Positions 1 through 9,990 of a DNA stretch of 64,000 nucleotides are shown piece after piece (the first letter of the stretch is position 1; each line of letters opens with the position of its first letter). The stretch comes from Elusimicrobia bacterium GWD2_63_28 (GTDB taxonomy: Bacteria; Elusimicrobiota; Elusimicrobia; Elusimicrobiales; UBA9959). The position numbers were made by a program, and so were the translations under genes. The stretch spans positions 1 to 64,000 of the forward strand of contig MGUI01000017.1 in NCBI GenBank assembly GCA_001799895.1, read 5' to 3'. Under the pieces are notes generated by a model. It saw only the letters and a list, made by a program, of their open reading frames with translations, was not told the DNA's origin and did no database searches.

Positions 1-1698
<1,698 letters not shown>

Positions 1699-2331
1699 GT
1701 GCGGAAAGCCGGCTACAAATACTTCCCGATGGTACTTTCCGCCCCCTCAGGGGGCGGAAAGACCGTCGTGCGTTCGGGCCTGCTGAAGCTCAATAAGAAG
1801 TTCGCTTTCAGCGTGACCTGCACCACGAGGCCCAGGCGCCCCGGAGAGAAGGACGGCAAGGATTACTATTTCGTTACCGAAGAGCGGTTCCTTAAGCTCA
1901 GGGCGGACGGCAAGCTGCTGGAGTGGGCGAAGGTGCACGGCAACTACTACGGCACCCCGGTCAAGTCGGTGATGGCGGTGCTGGAACAAGGCCGCATCCC
2001 GGTGATGACCATAGACGTGAAAGGCGCCCGCTCCGTCAAGAAACTGTTCCCGGAGGCGGTCACGGTGTTCCTGCTGCCCCCGGACCTGAAGACGCTGGTG
2101 CAGCGCCTGCGCGGCCGCGGTGAAGCCCCGGAGAACGTGGCGGTCCGGCTCGAGACGGCCCGCTCCGAGATCAAAGCCGCGTCCTCTTTCGACTACCTGG
2201 TCATCAACGACAGGCTGCCGGAAGCGATACGCGAGGTGGCGGCGATAGCCGAGCTGGAAACGCTCAAGACGGAGCGGAACCTGGACAAGGTCAAACGCTT
2301 CGGCAGCCAGCTGTACGGAAAAGTTTTGTAA
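1699..2331 (+). CDS. gmk: guanylate kinase
   Basis: Phosphorylates GMP to GDP with ATP. At 210 residues it has the normal length. The P-loop SAPSGGGKT is at about residues 15-23, followed by the GMP-binding TTRPRRPGEKDGKDYYFV segment. The GTG start directly abuts the ppdK stop. I prefer it to ATG 1732 because the latter would leave only one residue before the first beta strand. rpoZ follows 16 bases later, a very common bacterial pairing. No promoter is visible, which suggests readthrough from ppdK. Confidence 0.96.
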   Translation: MRKAGYKYFPMVLSAPSGGGKTVVRSGLLKLNKKFAFSVTCTTRPRRPGEKDGKDYYFVTEERFLKLRADGKLLEWAKVHGNYYGTPVKSVMAVLEQGRIPVMTIDVKGARSVKKLFPEAVTVFLLPPDLKTLVQRLRGRGEAPENVAVRLETARSEIKAASSFDYLVINDRLPEAIREVAAIAELETLKTERNLDKVKRFGSQLYGKVL

Positions 2332-2347
2332 CCAACGGAGGATAACT

Positions 2348-2701
2348 ATGACAACGCACGCAAAACCCGAGAACGAAGTCGGCCTGGAGCAGCTGATCTC
2401 CAACTACGGCGGCTTCGACGTAAAAGGCAAAGACAAGGACGAACATAAGTACCGGGACATCGTGCGCGCCATGCAGTGGGCCCGCCACCTGCGCCGCCAG
2501 GACGATTTCCGCAGCATCCCCATGGCCGAACTGATCGACCGCGCGCTGCTCGACGTGGTCAGCGGCAAGATCAAAGTCGCCGAGATCGAAGAGGCCGTGA
2601 AGAAGGACCAGGAGATAGAGGAAAAGCTGTCCTCCAAGCGCTCCGACGACCCCAAGAAGCTCCGCGCCAGGGAAGACAAGCCGGCTAAAGAAGCCGCTTA
2701 A
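2348..2701 (+). CDS. rpoZ: RNA polymerase omega subunit (RpoZ-like)
   Basis: A small 117-residue protein directly after gmk, the usual place of rpoZ. The central segment (KYRDIVRAMQWARHLRRQ ... MAELIDRALLDVVSGKIK) fits the omega pattern of an Arg-rich helix followed by an ALREI-like helix. An N-terminal extension of about 35 residues and a Lys/Glu-rich tail are additional. The start has a good SD (ACGGAGGATAACT). Similarity is weak by eye, so the call rests partly on gene order. Confidence 0.72.
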   Translation: MTTHAKPENEVGLEQLISNYGGFDVKGKDKDEHKYRDIVRAMQWARHLRRQDDFRSIPMAELIDRALLDVVSGKIKVAEIEEAVKKDQEIEEKLSSKRSDDPKKLRAREDKPAKEAA

Positions 2702-2710
2702 CCTTACCGG

Positions 2711-3532
2711 ATGAAGCGGGAGCTCGCCGAGGCCGCGAAAGACCTGGCCGCCTATCTCAGGAACCAGGACGAGAACCTGGCCGAACCCCCGTGCATGGGC
2801 GCCGCGAAAGCGGCGCCCGTTTTGTCCCCGGCCGTGAAAACCACGAAAAAGGCCGCCGCGCCGCAGCCGGCCGCCGAAAAGGAAAATCCCCCCGCCCCCG
2901 CTATGACCCCAAAACGCCCCGCCGATATGGACGCCCTCGCCGAACAGGTAAAGAACTGCCGCAGCTGCGGCCTCGGCGGCACCCGGCTTAACGCCGTCTT
3001 CGGCGTGGGCACCTACAAGGCTAAAGTCGTTTTCGTCGGAGAAGGCCCCGGCTTCCAGGAAGACCACAAGGGCGAGCCTTTCGTCGGCCGCTCCGGCCAG
3101 CTGCTCGACAAGATCCTCGAGACCGTGCTGGGCCTGAAGCGCTCCGACGTCTACATCGCCAACATCGTGAAATGCCACCCGATGAAGAACCCGGCCGACC
3201 CCGAATCGCACGGCAACGACCGCCCCCCCACGCCCGACGAAATTTCAGCCTGCCGCCCCTACCTCGACGAACAGCTGCGCTTCATAAAGCCGGCCTGCAT
3301 CGTCACGCTCGGCTCAGTGCCGACCAAGGTTCTGCTCAAGACCGACAAGGGCATCTCGCTGGTGCGCGGCAGCGCCTACGATTACCCCGTGGAGATAGTT
3401 CCCGGCCGCCCCATAAAAGTCATCCCCACCTACCACCCCGCAGCCCTGCTGCGCAATCCCAACCTGAAGCGCGACACCTGGGAAGACATGAAGATGGTCA
3501 AAGCGTTTCTGGAAACTGGTAAAATACCCTGA
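2711..3532 (+). CDS. udg: uracil-DNA glycosylase, type 4 (Fe-S)
   Basis: Removes uracil from DNA. After a low-complexity Ala/Pro/Lys linker (residues 1-75) the type-4 UDG domain begins. It shows the paired Cys CRSC, motif A GEGPGFQEDHKGEPFVG, the central YIANIVKCHP segment and motif B PTYHPAALLRN. The Cys residues in CRSC, KCHP and ACRPY would ligate a 4Fe-4S cluster. The SPO1-polymerase-like N-terminal region often fused in this family is absent. The start lies 9 bases after rpoZ without a strong SD. The stop overlaps a hairpin preceding priA. Confidence 0.93.
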   Translation: MKRELAEAAKDLAAYLRNQDENLAEPPCMGAAKAAPVLSPAVKTTKKAAAPQPAAEKENPPAPAMTPKRPADMDALAEQVKNCRSCGLGGTRLNAVFGVGTYKAKVVFVGEGPGFQEDHKGEPFVGRSGQLLDKILETVLGLKRSDVYIANIVKCHPMKNPADPESHGNDRPPTPDEISACRPYLDEQLRFIKPACIVTLGSVPTKVLLKTDKGISLVRGSAYDYPVEIVPGRPIKVIPTYHPAALLRNPNLKRDTWEDMKMVKAFLETGKIP

Positions 3533-3556
3533 AGCGGCGCGGTTAGCGGCCGCTTC
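3531..3556 (+). promoter_or_regulatory. hairpin across the udg stop and priA start
   Basis: GAAGCGGC (3531-3538) pairs perfectly with GCCGCTTC (3549-3556) around a 10-nt loop. It begins inside the udg stop codon and ends two bases before the priA ATG, which has no visible SD. It could act as a weak attenuator or limit priA translation; the following TT is too short for a standard terminator. Confidence 0.45.
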
Positions 3557-3558
3557 TT

Positions 3559-5538
3559 ATGCTGGCTGAAATTTCTTTCCCCATACCGCTGCGGCGGACA
3601 TTCTATTACCTGCTGCCCGACGAGCTGGAGCTCAGCGCCGCCCCGGGGCTCCGCGCCGTGGCGCCGCTGGGCAAGCGCCCCGCGGCCACGGGCGTGATCC
3701 TGCGCGTGCTCCCGGAGAAGGACGCGGACCTCAGCAAATTCAAGGAGCTCAAGTCGGTGACGCGTCTGCTCGACGACGAGCCGCTGTTCCCCGAGGACGC
3801 GCTGGCGCTCTCCGCCTGGATGTCGGCCCGCTGGGGCTCGCCGCAGGGCCTCTGCCTCGGCGCTTTTTACGCGCACGCGCCCGAAGACCTCCCCGCCCCC
3901 GCGGCCCTCCCCCAGCCGGGGCTGGCTTCGCCCCCCGGGGAACTGCCCGAACTGAAAAAATTCCTGGAGACCCTGGCCGCGCAGCGCGGCGGCGCTTACC
4001 TGCTGCGCCTGGCCCCGCTCGAGCGGCGCGAGGCCGTTTACCCGGCGGTCTTTCACGCCGCCCTCAAAGAGCCCGGCGCGCAGGGCCTGCTGCTGGTCCC
4101 CGACCTGAGTTTTATCCCGGCGCTGCAGGCGGCGCTGGAGCCGCTGTTCCCCGGCCGCGTGGGCGCCTGGCACGCCCGCCTGACGCCCAAGAAACGGGCC
4201 GAGGCCTGGGCCGGGGCCCGCTGCGGCCGCTTCAAGGTAACTATCGCCACGCGCACCGGGATCTTTTTGCCGTTCAAAGACCTCTCCCTCGCTCTGCTCG
4301 ACGGCGAGCACGAGGAAGTCTACCGCCAGGAAGAGGGCGAGCCTTATTACCAGGTCCGCGAGGTGCTGCTGCGCCGCATGGCGGCCCTCCCGGGCCGCGC
4401 GGTGCTGGCCAGTCCCTGCCCGTCGATAGAGGCGTGGGGCGCGGCCGCCGCAGGAGATTTGAAGCGCTTCGACGCCGTGCCCCCGGCCCGCCTGGCCGGC
4501 CCGGGCCCCGACGTGAGGGTGCTGGACATGACTCAATATCCCGGGGACATACTGGCCCGCCCCCTGGCGGACAGCATCCGGCGCGCCGTCGGCGCCGGCG
4601 GCCAGGCGCTGGTGATAGCCGGGCGCAAGGGCTACGCCTCCCGTCTGCTATGCGCCAACTGCGGCTGGATGCCGCGCTGCGCGGAGTGCGGCCCGGGACT
4701 CACGCTTCTCAAGACGGCCGCCGCGGACCCGGTGCTGCTCTGCCGCCGCTGCGGCAAGAAAGAGCCCAAGCCCGCGATCTGCCCGGCCTGCGGCGGGCGG
4801 GTCTTCCGCGACTACGGAGCCGGCACGCAGAAGACGCAGGAGGCCCTTTCAAAACTGCTGCCGGGCACCAGGATCGCCCGCTTCGACGGGGACGTGCTGC
4901 GCGGCTCGTTGAAGGCCATGAGGGAAGAGCTGGAAAGCTTTTCCAAAGGCGAGGCGGACGTCCTGGTGGGCACGCGGATAGCCCTGCGGGAACTGGGCGC
5001 GCCCCGCCTGACGCTGGCCGCCTTTATCGACGCCGATTCCGACCTCTCCAGCGCGGATTTTCGCGCCTCGGAAAAGGCCTACCGGGCCTTTTACGGCGCC
5101 TGGCGCCTGTTGGGGGCCAGGGGCGAGCTCTTCATACAGACCCGGGAGGCCGGCCATTATGTCTTCTCCCGCCTGACGGAGATGGACTACCCCTCTTTCG
5201 CCGACGGTGAGCTGGCCGCCAGGAAAGACTTCTTCTACCCCCCCTTCTCCCACATCGTAAAGGCGCGCTTCGCCTCTTACGACGCCCGCGCGGTGCAGGC
5301 CGCCGGGGCGGATTTCCTGAAGGCCCTCTCCTTCCTGGGGCGTCCGAACTGTGCCGGGGAGATCCTGGGCCCGGTGATCCCGCAGGGCCAGGAGAAAAAG
5401 AAGTTTTACAGCGAATATTTCCTGGTCAAGGCGGCGGAGGAAAAAACGGCCGCCCTCTGCCTGGCCAGGGCCCAGGCCCTGCCGCAGCGGCCCGGTGTCA
5501 AATACTTCATAGAGGCGGATCCGCACGGCTTCCAGTAG
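3559..5538 (+). CDS. priA: primosomal protein N' homologue (PriA-like) with degenerate helicase motifs
   Basis: 659 residues with the PriA domain order. These are the N-terminal 3'-DNA-binding domain (FPIPLRRTFYYLLPDEL), a helicase-like core, and a zinc module with eight Cys from C365 (CANCGWMPRCAEC ... CRRCG ... CPAC). The C-terminal domain (YPPFSHIVKARF) follows. In canonical PriA the core restarts replication forks by ATP-driven unwinding. Here the Walker A GSGKTE position reads APLERREA (residues 152-159) and the DEEH box reads DGEH (248-251). KGHDFP reads RELGAP, and the QVAGRAGR motif is missing. It probably binds DNA or recruits proteins without helicase activity, as reported for Deinococcus PriA. 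Confidence 0.9.
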   Translation: MLAEISFPIPLRRTFYYLLPDELELSAAPGLRAVAPLGKRPAATGVILRVLPEKDADLSKFKELKSVTRLLDDEPLFPEDALALSAWMSARWGSPQGLCLGAFYAHAPEDLPAPAALPQPGLASPPGELPELKKFLETLAAQRGGAYLLRLAPLERREAVYPAVFHAALKEPGAQGLLLVPDLSFIPALQAALEPLFPGRVGAWHARLTPKKRAEAWAGARCGRFKVTIATRTGIFLPFKDLSLALLDGEHEEVYRQEEGEPYYQVREVLLRRMAALPGRAVLASPCPSIEAWGAAAAGDLKRFDAVPPARLAGPGPDVRVLDMTQYPGDILARPLADSIRRAVGAGGQALVIAGRKGYASRLLCANCGWMPRCAECGPGLTLLKTAAADPVLLCRRCGKKEPKPAICPACGGRVFRDYGAGTQKTQEALSKLLPGTRIARFDGDVLRGSLKAMREELESFSKGEADVLVGTRIALRELGAPRLTLAAFIDADSDLSSADFRASEKAYRAFYGAWRLLGARGELFIQTREAGHYVFSRLTEMDYPSFADGELAARKDFFYPPFSHIVKARFASYDARAVQAAGADFLKALSFLGRPNCAGEILGPVIPQGQEKKKFYSEYFLVKAAEEKTAALCLARAQALPQRPGVKYFIEADPHGFQ

Positions 5539-5580
5539 CGCCCTCGCGGGCCTTCGCCAAAAATAATACAATTAACAGTC

Positions 5581-6753
5581 ATGAACACTGATGAAATCCT
5601 GAAGGACATCACGCGCGGTTCCGTGGACGTGGTCAGCCGCGAAGACCTGGCCAAGAAGTTCGCCTCCGGCAAGAAGCTCCGCGTCAAGTTCGGCGCCGAC
5701 CCGAGCAGCCCGGACCTGCATATCGGGCACAGCGTGACGATGACCAAACTGCGCGCTTTCCAGGACCTGGGCCATACCGCCGTGCTCATCATCGGCGACT
5801 TTACCGCCCAGATAGGCGACCCCTCGGGCAAAGACTCCACCCGGCCGGTCCTGGACCATGAGACCGTGGCCAGGAACGCCAAAACCTATACGGAGCAGGC
5901 CTTCAAGATCCTGGACCCGGAAAGGACGGAGGTGCGGTTCAACAGCGAGTGGCTCAAGCCTATGTTCGCGAGCCCCGCCGTCGGCATCTCCGACTTCATG
6001 AACGTCGCCAAGAACGTCACTATTTCCCGCCTGCTCGAGCGCGAGGATTTCCGCAGCAGGATGAAGGCGGAGACTCCGATCAGCCTGCTGGAGATCTTCT
6101 ACCCGCTGCTGCAGGGTTACGACTCCGTGGCCGTGAAGGCCGATATCGAGCTGGGCGGCCAGGACCAGATCTTCAACCTGCTGATGGGCCGCGACCTGCA
6201 GAAGCTCTACGCCCAGGAGCCGCAGGTGGTCATGACCATGCCGCTGCTGGTGGGCACGGACGGCGAGAAGAAGATGTCCAAATCCTACGGCAACTATGTG
6301 GGCCTGAACGACCTGCCTAACGACATGTTCGGCAAGGTGATGTCGGTTTCCGACGCGCTGATGCATTCCTACTACGAGCTGCTCACTTCGGAAGACCTGG
6401 CCGCGGTTAAGGCCGGGCACCCGATGGAAGCCAAGAAGAAGCTGGCCGGGCTGATCACCGCCCGCTACCACGGCGCCGAGCAGGCGCAGGCCGCGCGCAC
6501 TCATTTCGAGCAGGTCTTTTCCCGCAAGGAGCTGCCGGCCGAGATGGAGACTTTCCGCGCCGAGAAGGCGGGCAAACTCTCCTACCTGCTGGTAGCCGCG
6601 GGCCTGGTGAAGGGCATGAACGAGGCCAGGCGCCTCATCGCGCAGGGCGCGGTGCGGCTCGACGGCGAGAAGGTCGCCGAGGATATTAATTTCGAGCCCA
6701 GGAACTGCGTGCTCCAGGTGGGGCGCAGGCAGTTCCGCAAAATAGAAAAGTGA
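5581..6753 (+). CDS. tyrS: tyrosyl-tRNA synthetase
   Basis: Charges tRNA-Tyr. It has 390 residues: a class I Rossmann core with HIGH-type motif LHIGH in FGADPSSPDLHIGHS, the KMSKS loop GEKKMSKSYGN, and a C-terminal S4 RNA-binding domain (RLIAQGAVRLDGEKV). It is the TyrZ-like long form. The ATG lacks an SD, and a TACAAT hexamer ends 8 bases upstream, so the mRNA could be leaderless. The stop is followed closely by the FecR gene. Confidence 0.96.
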   Translation: MNTDEILKDITRGSVDVVSREDLAKKFASGKKLRVKFGADPSSPDLHIGHSVTMTKLRAFQDLGHTAVLIIGDFTAQIGDPSGKDSTRPVLDHETVARNAKTYTEQAFKILDPERTEVRFNSEWLKPMFASPAVGISDFMNVAKNVTISRLLEREDFRSRMKAETPISLLEIFYPLLQGYDSVAVKADIELGGQDQIFNLLMGRDLQKLYAQEPQVVMTMPLLVGTDGEKKMSKSYGNYVGLNDLPNDMFGKVMSVSDALMHSYYELLTSEDLAAVKAGHPMEAKKKLAGLITARYHGAEQAQAARTHFEQVFSRKELPAEMETFRAEKAGKLSYLLVAAGLVKGMNEARRLIAQGAVRLDGEKVAEDINFEPRNCVLQVGRRQFRKIEK

Positions 6754-6761
6754 GGCGGACG

Positions 6762-7688
6762 ATGCCGATATCCAGGTTTAGCGGTTTCTTTATCTGCCTC
6801 CTGCTGGCCGCGGCCCCGGCCGCGGCGCAGGACTTCCCGTCGGCCGACCAGGCCGAGTACCGCAAGATGGTGGAGCAGGCCATGAAGTCCGGCAATTACG
6901 CCCAGCCCGAAACCCAGTCCTGGGACGCGCGGCTGAAAGTTATTTCCGGCACCGTCATGGTGAAGACCGCGGAGAAGGACGAGTGGTCCAAGATAGAAGG
7001 CGAAATACCGCTGGACCCCAACGACGTGGTCAAAAGTTCCTCGGACGGGCTCGCCGAGCTCTACCTCGACGACAAGGGCGTGATCTCGCTGAGCCGCAAT
7101 ACCGAAGTGGAAATCGCCTCCCTGGAACAGGAGGACGCGGTCTTCTCCCTGAATTTCGGCTCGCTGGTGGCCAAGGTAAAGCATTTCCTCAACGAAAAGC
7201 ACAAGATGAAGGTGCGGACCCCGGCCGCCGTCTGCGCCGTCCGCGGCACGGAATTCGCGGTGGAATATTCGGTGATGAGCAAAGAGGCCGCCGTGGGGGT
7301 CTTCGACGAGGGCCGCGTGGCGGTTACGCAGGCTGACGACGCCGGCGGCGGCCAGGAATACCTGCTGGAGAAGAACACCGAGATCGTTTTAAACCCGACG
7401 CAGAAGCGCATCCGGACGGTGCCCCTTTCGCGCATGAGCAGGCACCGCGGCGCGCTGACCGGCGCGCGCAAGCGCCTGCTGGCCCTGAAAGGCTGGCGGC
7501 CCCGCTCGGCCGCGAAGCGGGCCGAGCTGCGCGACCGCGCGCTGAAGCGCAAGGTCATCAGGAAGCAGCTCGGCGGCGCCAAAGCCGGAACCAAGGCCGG
7601 GGCCAAAGCCCGGGCCGCTGCCAAGAGGAAGGCCGGCGCGCGGACCAAGGCCAAGCGGCAGGCGCGCCCCGCCTACGACGAAGAATGA
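6762..7688 (+). CDS. secreted FecR-domain protein with basic C-terminal tail
   Basis: A signal peptide (PISRFSGFFICLLLAAAPAAA) is followed by a FecR domain (residues about 55-160) with the typical V(R)TPAAVCAVRGTEFAVE. Such proteins are exported ligand-binding or scaffolding beta-sheet proteins; no FecI sigma factor or TonB receptor is nearby. The last 80 residues are extremely Lys/Arg/Ala-rich, which is unusual for the family and might bind acidic polymers. ATG 6762 is chosen because GAGG at 6752-6755 is well spaced; an in-frame GTG at 6750 overlaps the tyrS stop but has no SD. Confidence 0.82.
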   Translation: MPISRFSGFFICLLLAAAPAAAQDFPSADQAEYRKMVEQAMKSGNYAQPETQSWDARLKVISGTVMVKTAEKDEWSKIEGEIPLDPNDVVKSSSDGLAELYLDDKGVISLSRNTEVEIASLEQEDAVFSLNFGSLVAKVKHFLNEKHKMKVRTPAAVCAVRGTEFAVEYSVMSKEAAVGVFDEGRVAVTQADDAGGGQEYLLEKNTEIVLNPTQKRIRTVPLSRMSRHRGALTGARKRLLALKGWRPRSAAKRAELRDRALKRKVIRKQLGGAKAGTKAGAKARAAAKRKAGARTKAKRQARPAYDEE

Positions 7689-8242
7689 GGCTTTTTGTAG
7701 CGTCTTCTTTTGAGCCGTCTTTCGTGGCCAGCCTTAAGGCGGCCGCGGACTACGCGCGCTCCGCGGCCCCGAAAGGCGCCGTGAAGTGGGTGGAACCGGA
7801 AAACTTCCACCTGACCTACGCCTTCCTGGGAGACCTCGGCCCCGCCGCGGCCGAAGCCGCGAAGAAAGGCATTGCTGACGGCCTGGCTGAACTGAAAGCT
7901 TTTACCCTCGGGATGGGCGGCTTCGGCGTGTTCCCGTCGGCGCGCAGGGCGCGCGTGCTGTGGATAGGCATAGGGGAAGGCGCCGCCCCGCTGCGGGAGC
8001 TGGCCGGCAGGCTGGCCGAGGGTTTGACCGGGGCCGGGCTGACCTTCGAGAACCGCTTCGAGCCGCATGTTACCCTGGGCCGCGTGCAGGACTCCCTGCC
8101 TGAGAATTTTATGAGGAGGGTGGCTGATTTCGCCCCGGCCCGCAAGGCCTCCAGCCTGCTGGCTTCGGTGGAACTGATGGAAAGCGTGCTGACTCCCGAC
8201 GGACCGGTCTACAAGCAGGTTTATTCCAAGCGCCTCTTATGA
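7685..8242 (+). CDS. thpR: RNA 2',3'-cyclic phosphodiesterase (2'-5' RNA ligase family)
   Basis: A 2H phosphoesterase of 185 residues with both HxTx motifs, HLTY (ENFHLTYAFLGD) and HVTL (EPHVTLGRV). It hydrolyses RNA 2',3'-cyclic phosphates; the cellular target is not known in most bacteria. It starts with an ATGA overlap on the FecR gene and its stop overlaps mltG by 4 bases, so translation is probably coupled. Confidence 0.93.
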   Translation: MRLFVASSFEPSFVASLKAAADYARSAAPKGAVKWVEPENFHLTYAFLGDLGPAAAEAAKKGIADGLAELKAFTLGMGGFGVFPSARRARVLWIGIGEGAAPLRELAGRLAEGLTGAGLTFENRFEPHVTLGRVQDSLPENFMRRVADFAPARKASSLLASVELMESVLTPDGPVYKQVYSKRLL

Positions 8243-9207
8243 AAAAACCTAAGACCATCGCGATACTTTTTGCCCTGGCGCTGCTGGTCCTGTCGCTTTA
8301 CTTCTTCTGGCCGGGCAGGCCGAAGAAGGTCTCTATCCCCGAAGGGGCGGGCGCAGGCAAGGTTGCCGCCGAGCTTAAGCGTGAGGGCGTAATAATAAGT
8401 TCCGCCTGGTTCAGGGTCCTGGTCAAGCTTACCGGCACCGGCAAGCGCTTGATGCCCGGCGAATACTCGCTGCGCGAGCACATGTCCGCCGAGGAGGCCC
8501 TCTGGAAGCTGACGCACAGCACCTATGTGAGCAGCGTCAGGGTGGTGCTCCCTGAAGGCTGGCGCATGGAGCAGATAGCCGAGCGCCTGGAAGCTAACGG
8601 CATCACTCCGGCGGCCAGGTTCCTGGAACTGGCGCGCGCGCAGAAACTGGAGGGCTACCTGTTCCCCTCCACCTACCTGCTGAAGAAAAATATGCCTCCG
8701 CAGGAAGTAATTAATTTGCTAAAATTAGAATTTGACAGGCAGGTGCTGCCTTTGTTCTCTAAAGGTTTCCCCGAGAAGCTGGACGCGCACAAGGTGATGA
8801 TAATCGCCTCGATAGTAGAGCGCGAGGCCATGGACGACAGCGAGCGCCCCCTGATAGCGGCCGTCTACATCAACCGCTACCGGATCAGGATGCCGCTGGA
8901 AGCGGACCCGACCACTCAGTACGCGCTGGGCTATAACCAGTCATACGGCTGGTGGAAGAAGGCCCTGACGTACAAGGACCTCAAGTTCAAGTCGCCGTAT
9001 AACACGTATGCCGTGGGCGGCCTGCCTCCGGGCCCCATCTGCAACCCGGGCCAGAGTTCCATAGCGGCGACAATGTCCCCGGCCAACCTGGACGCGCTCT
9101 ATTTCGTGGCGGACAGGAAAGGGAAACATATTTTCAACGCCAATTTCGAAGAGCACAAGAAGGCCAAGCGCAGGGTTGAGCAGGCGGCGAAGGAAGCCAA
9201 CCGTTAA
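8239..9207 (+). CDS. mltG: endolytic murein transglycosylase MltG
   Basis: Cleaves nascent peptidoglycan glycan strands at the inner membrane. It has 322 residues, with one N-terminal membrane helix (IAILFALALLVLSLYFFW), a LysM-like region, then the YceG catalytic domain. The catalytic Glu is in IASIVEREAM and the hallmark is NTYAVGGLPPGPICNPGQSS. It overlaps thpR by 4 bases. A tRNA gene begins 6 bases after the stop. Confidence 0.96.
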   Translation: MKKPKTIAILFALALLVLSLYFFWPGRPKKVSIPEGAGAGKVAAELKREGVIISSAWFRVLVKLTGTGKRLMPGEYSLREHMSAEEALWKLTHSTYVSSVRVVLPEGWRMEQIAERLEANGITPAARFLELARAQKLEGYLFPSTYLLKKNMPPQEVINLLKLEFDRQVLPLFSKGFPEKLDAHKVMIIASIVEREAMDDSERPLIAAVYINRYRIRMPLEADPTTQYALGYNQSYGWWKKALTYKDLKFKSPYNTYAVGGLPPGPICNPGQSSIAATMSPANLDALYFVADRKGKHIFNANFEEHKKAKRRVEQAAKEANR

Positions 9208-9213
9208 AAATTT

Positions 9214-9289
9214 GGGCGTGTAGCTCAGTTGGGAGAGCGCCTCGTTCGCAACGAGGAGGTCGCAGGTTCGATCCCTGTCACGTCCACCA
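9214..9289 (+). tRNA. tRNA-Ala, anticodon CGC
   Basis: A full cloverleaf: acceptor GGGCGTG/CACGTCC with one G-T pair, D arm GCTCAGTTGGGAGAGC, anticodon stem CCTCG/CGAGG with loop TTCGCAA, and T arm CAGGTTCGATCCCTG. The discriminator is A and the 3' CCA is encoded. Anticodon CGC reads the Ala codon GCG, which is common in this GC-rich genome. A terminator follows immediately. Confidence 0.97.
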
Positions 9290-9323
9290 AATCAAAAACC
9301 CCGCAAGGGGTTTTTTGATTTGG
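9287..9323 (+). terminator. intrinsic terminator after mltG/tRNA-Ala
   Basis: A long near-perfect inverted repeat with core CCCC-GCAA-GGGG followed by TTTTTT. The arms extend through AAATCAAAAA/TTTTTTGATTT, so the structure is also an A-tract/U-tract terminator in the other direction. Confidence 0.93.
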
Positions 9324-9336
9324 TCATCCCAGCGCC

Positions 9337-9365
9337 TTTTCATTGCTTGTATTCCCCTATATAAT
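9337..9365 (+). promoter_or_regulatory. sigma70-type promoter for the 9428 gene
   Basis: TTTTCA, a 17-nt spacer, then TATAAT (9360-9365). It lies in the AT-rich gap after the terminator and 62 bases upstream of the next start codon. Confidence 0.6.
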
Positions 9366-9427
9366 TTGTAAAAATCTATAATGTAATAAGGTTACCCATT
9401 ACGACGGCCAGGAGCGCAGGAGAATTT

Positions 9428-9958
9428 ATGTCAGACTATTTCCCCCTTAAAGAAAAAACGCGCTACGAGTACAAGTTTACCAGCACCGAATTCGAAGGCA
9501 CGGCCAAGATCTTCATCGATATCCTTGAGGTCAAGAAAAAGGCCGGCAAGCTGGTGGCCCAGGCCCGGATGATCTTCGAACTGCGCGACTCCCATACCAC
9601 CCAGTACACCATAACCCGCGACGCCAAGTGGCTCACCACCGCCGATGGCGTCATTATAGGCGGCCGCCGGGAGTTCCCCCTGCCCGTCAAGGAAGGCGCC
9701 AAGTGGGACGAGTCCCCCGACTCTAACGAGATAGTTTCCCTCTCCGACAAGGTTTCCATAAAGGCCGGCAAGTTCGCGAAGTGCATGAAGATCGTCAATA
9801 TGCTCGCCGGCGGCGACTCCGGCAAGTCCGTGCGCTATTACGCGCCCGGGGTGGGCTATATCCTCGAGGAATACAACGGCGAGGACAAGACCTGCGAACT
9901 GGAACTGCTCGCCGTGTCTAAAGTCCCCGAGGAAAAGAAGAAGAAGTCCAAGAAATAA
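9428..9958 (+). CDS. conserved hypothetical protein
   Basis: 176 residues, no signal peptide or membrane segment. It is predicted to be mostly beta strand, with YFPLKEKTRYEYKFTSTEF at the start and YYAPGVGYILEEYNGE near the end. This layout is seen in small beta-rich proteins with a YAPGVG(L/Y)V motif whose role is unknown. The tail is Lys-rich (EEKKKKSKK). It has a clear SD (AGGAGAATTT) and its own promoter, and is followed by asnS after 32 bases. No function can be assigned. Confidence 0.75.
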   Translation: MSDYFPLKEKTRYEYKFTSTEFEGTAKIFIDILEVKKKAGKLVAQARMIFELRDSHTTQYTITRDAKWLTTADGVIIGGRREFPLPVKEGAKWDESPDSNEIVSLSDKVSIKAGKFAKCMKIVNMLAGGDSGKSVRYYAPGVGYILEEYNGEDKTCELELLAVSKVPEEKKKKSKK

Positions 9959-9990
9959 GCCGCCCCCGCCGAAGCTGCAAGAGGTTTACA

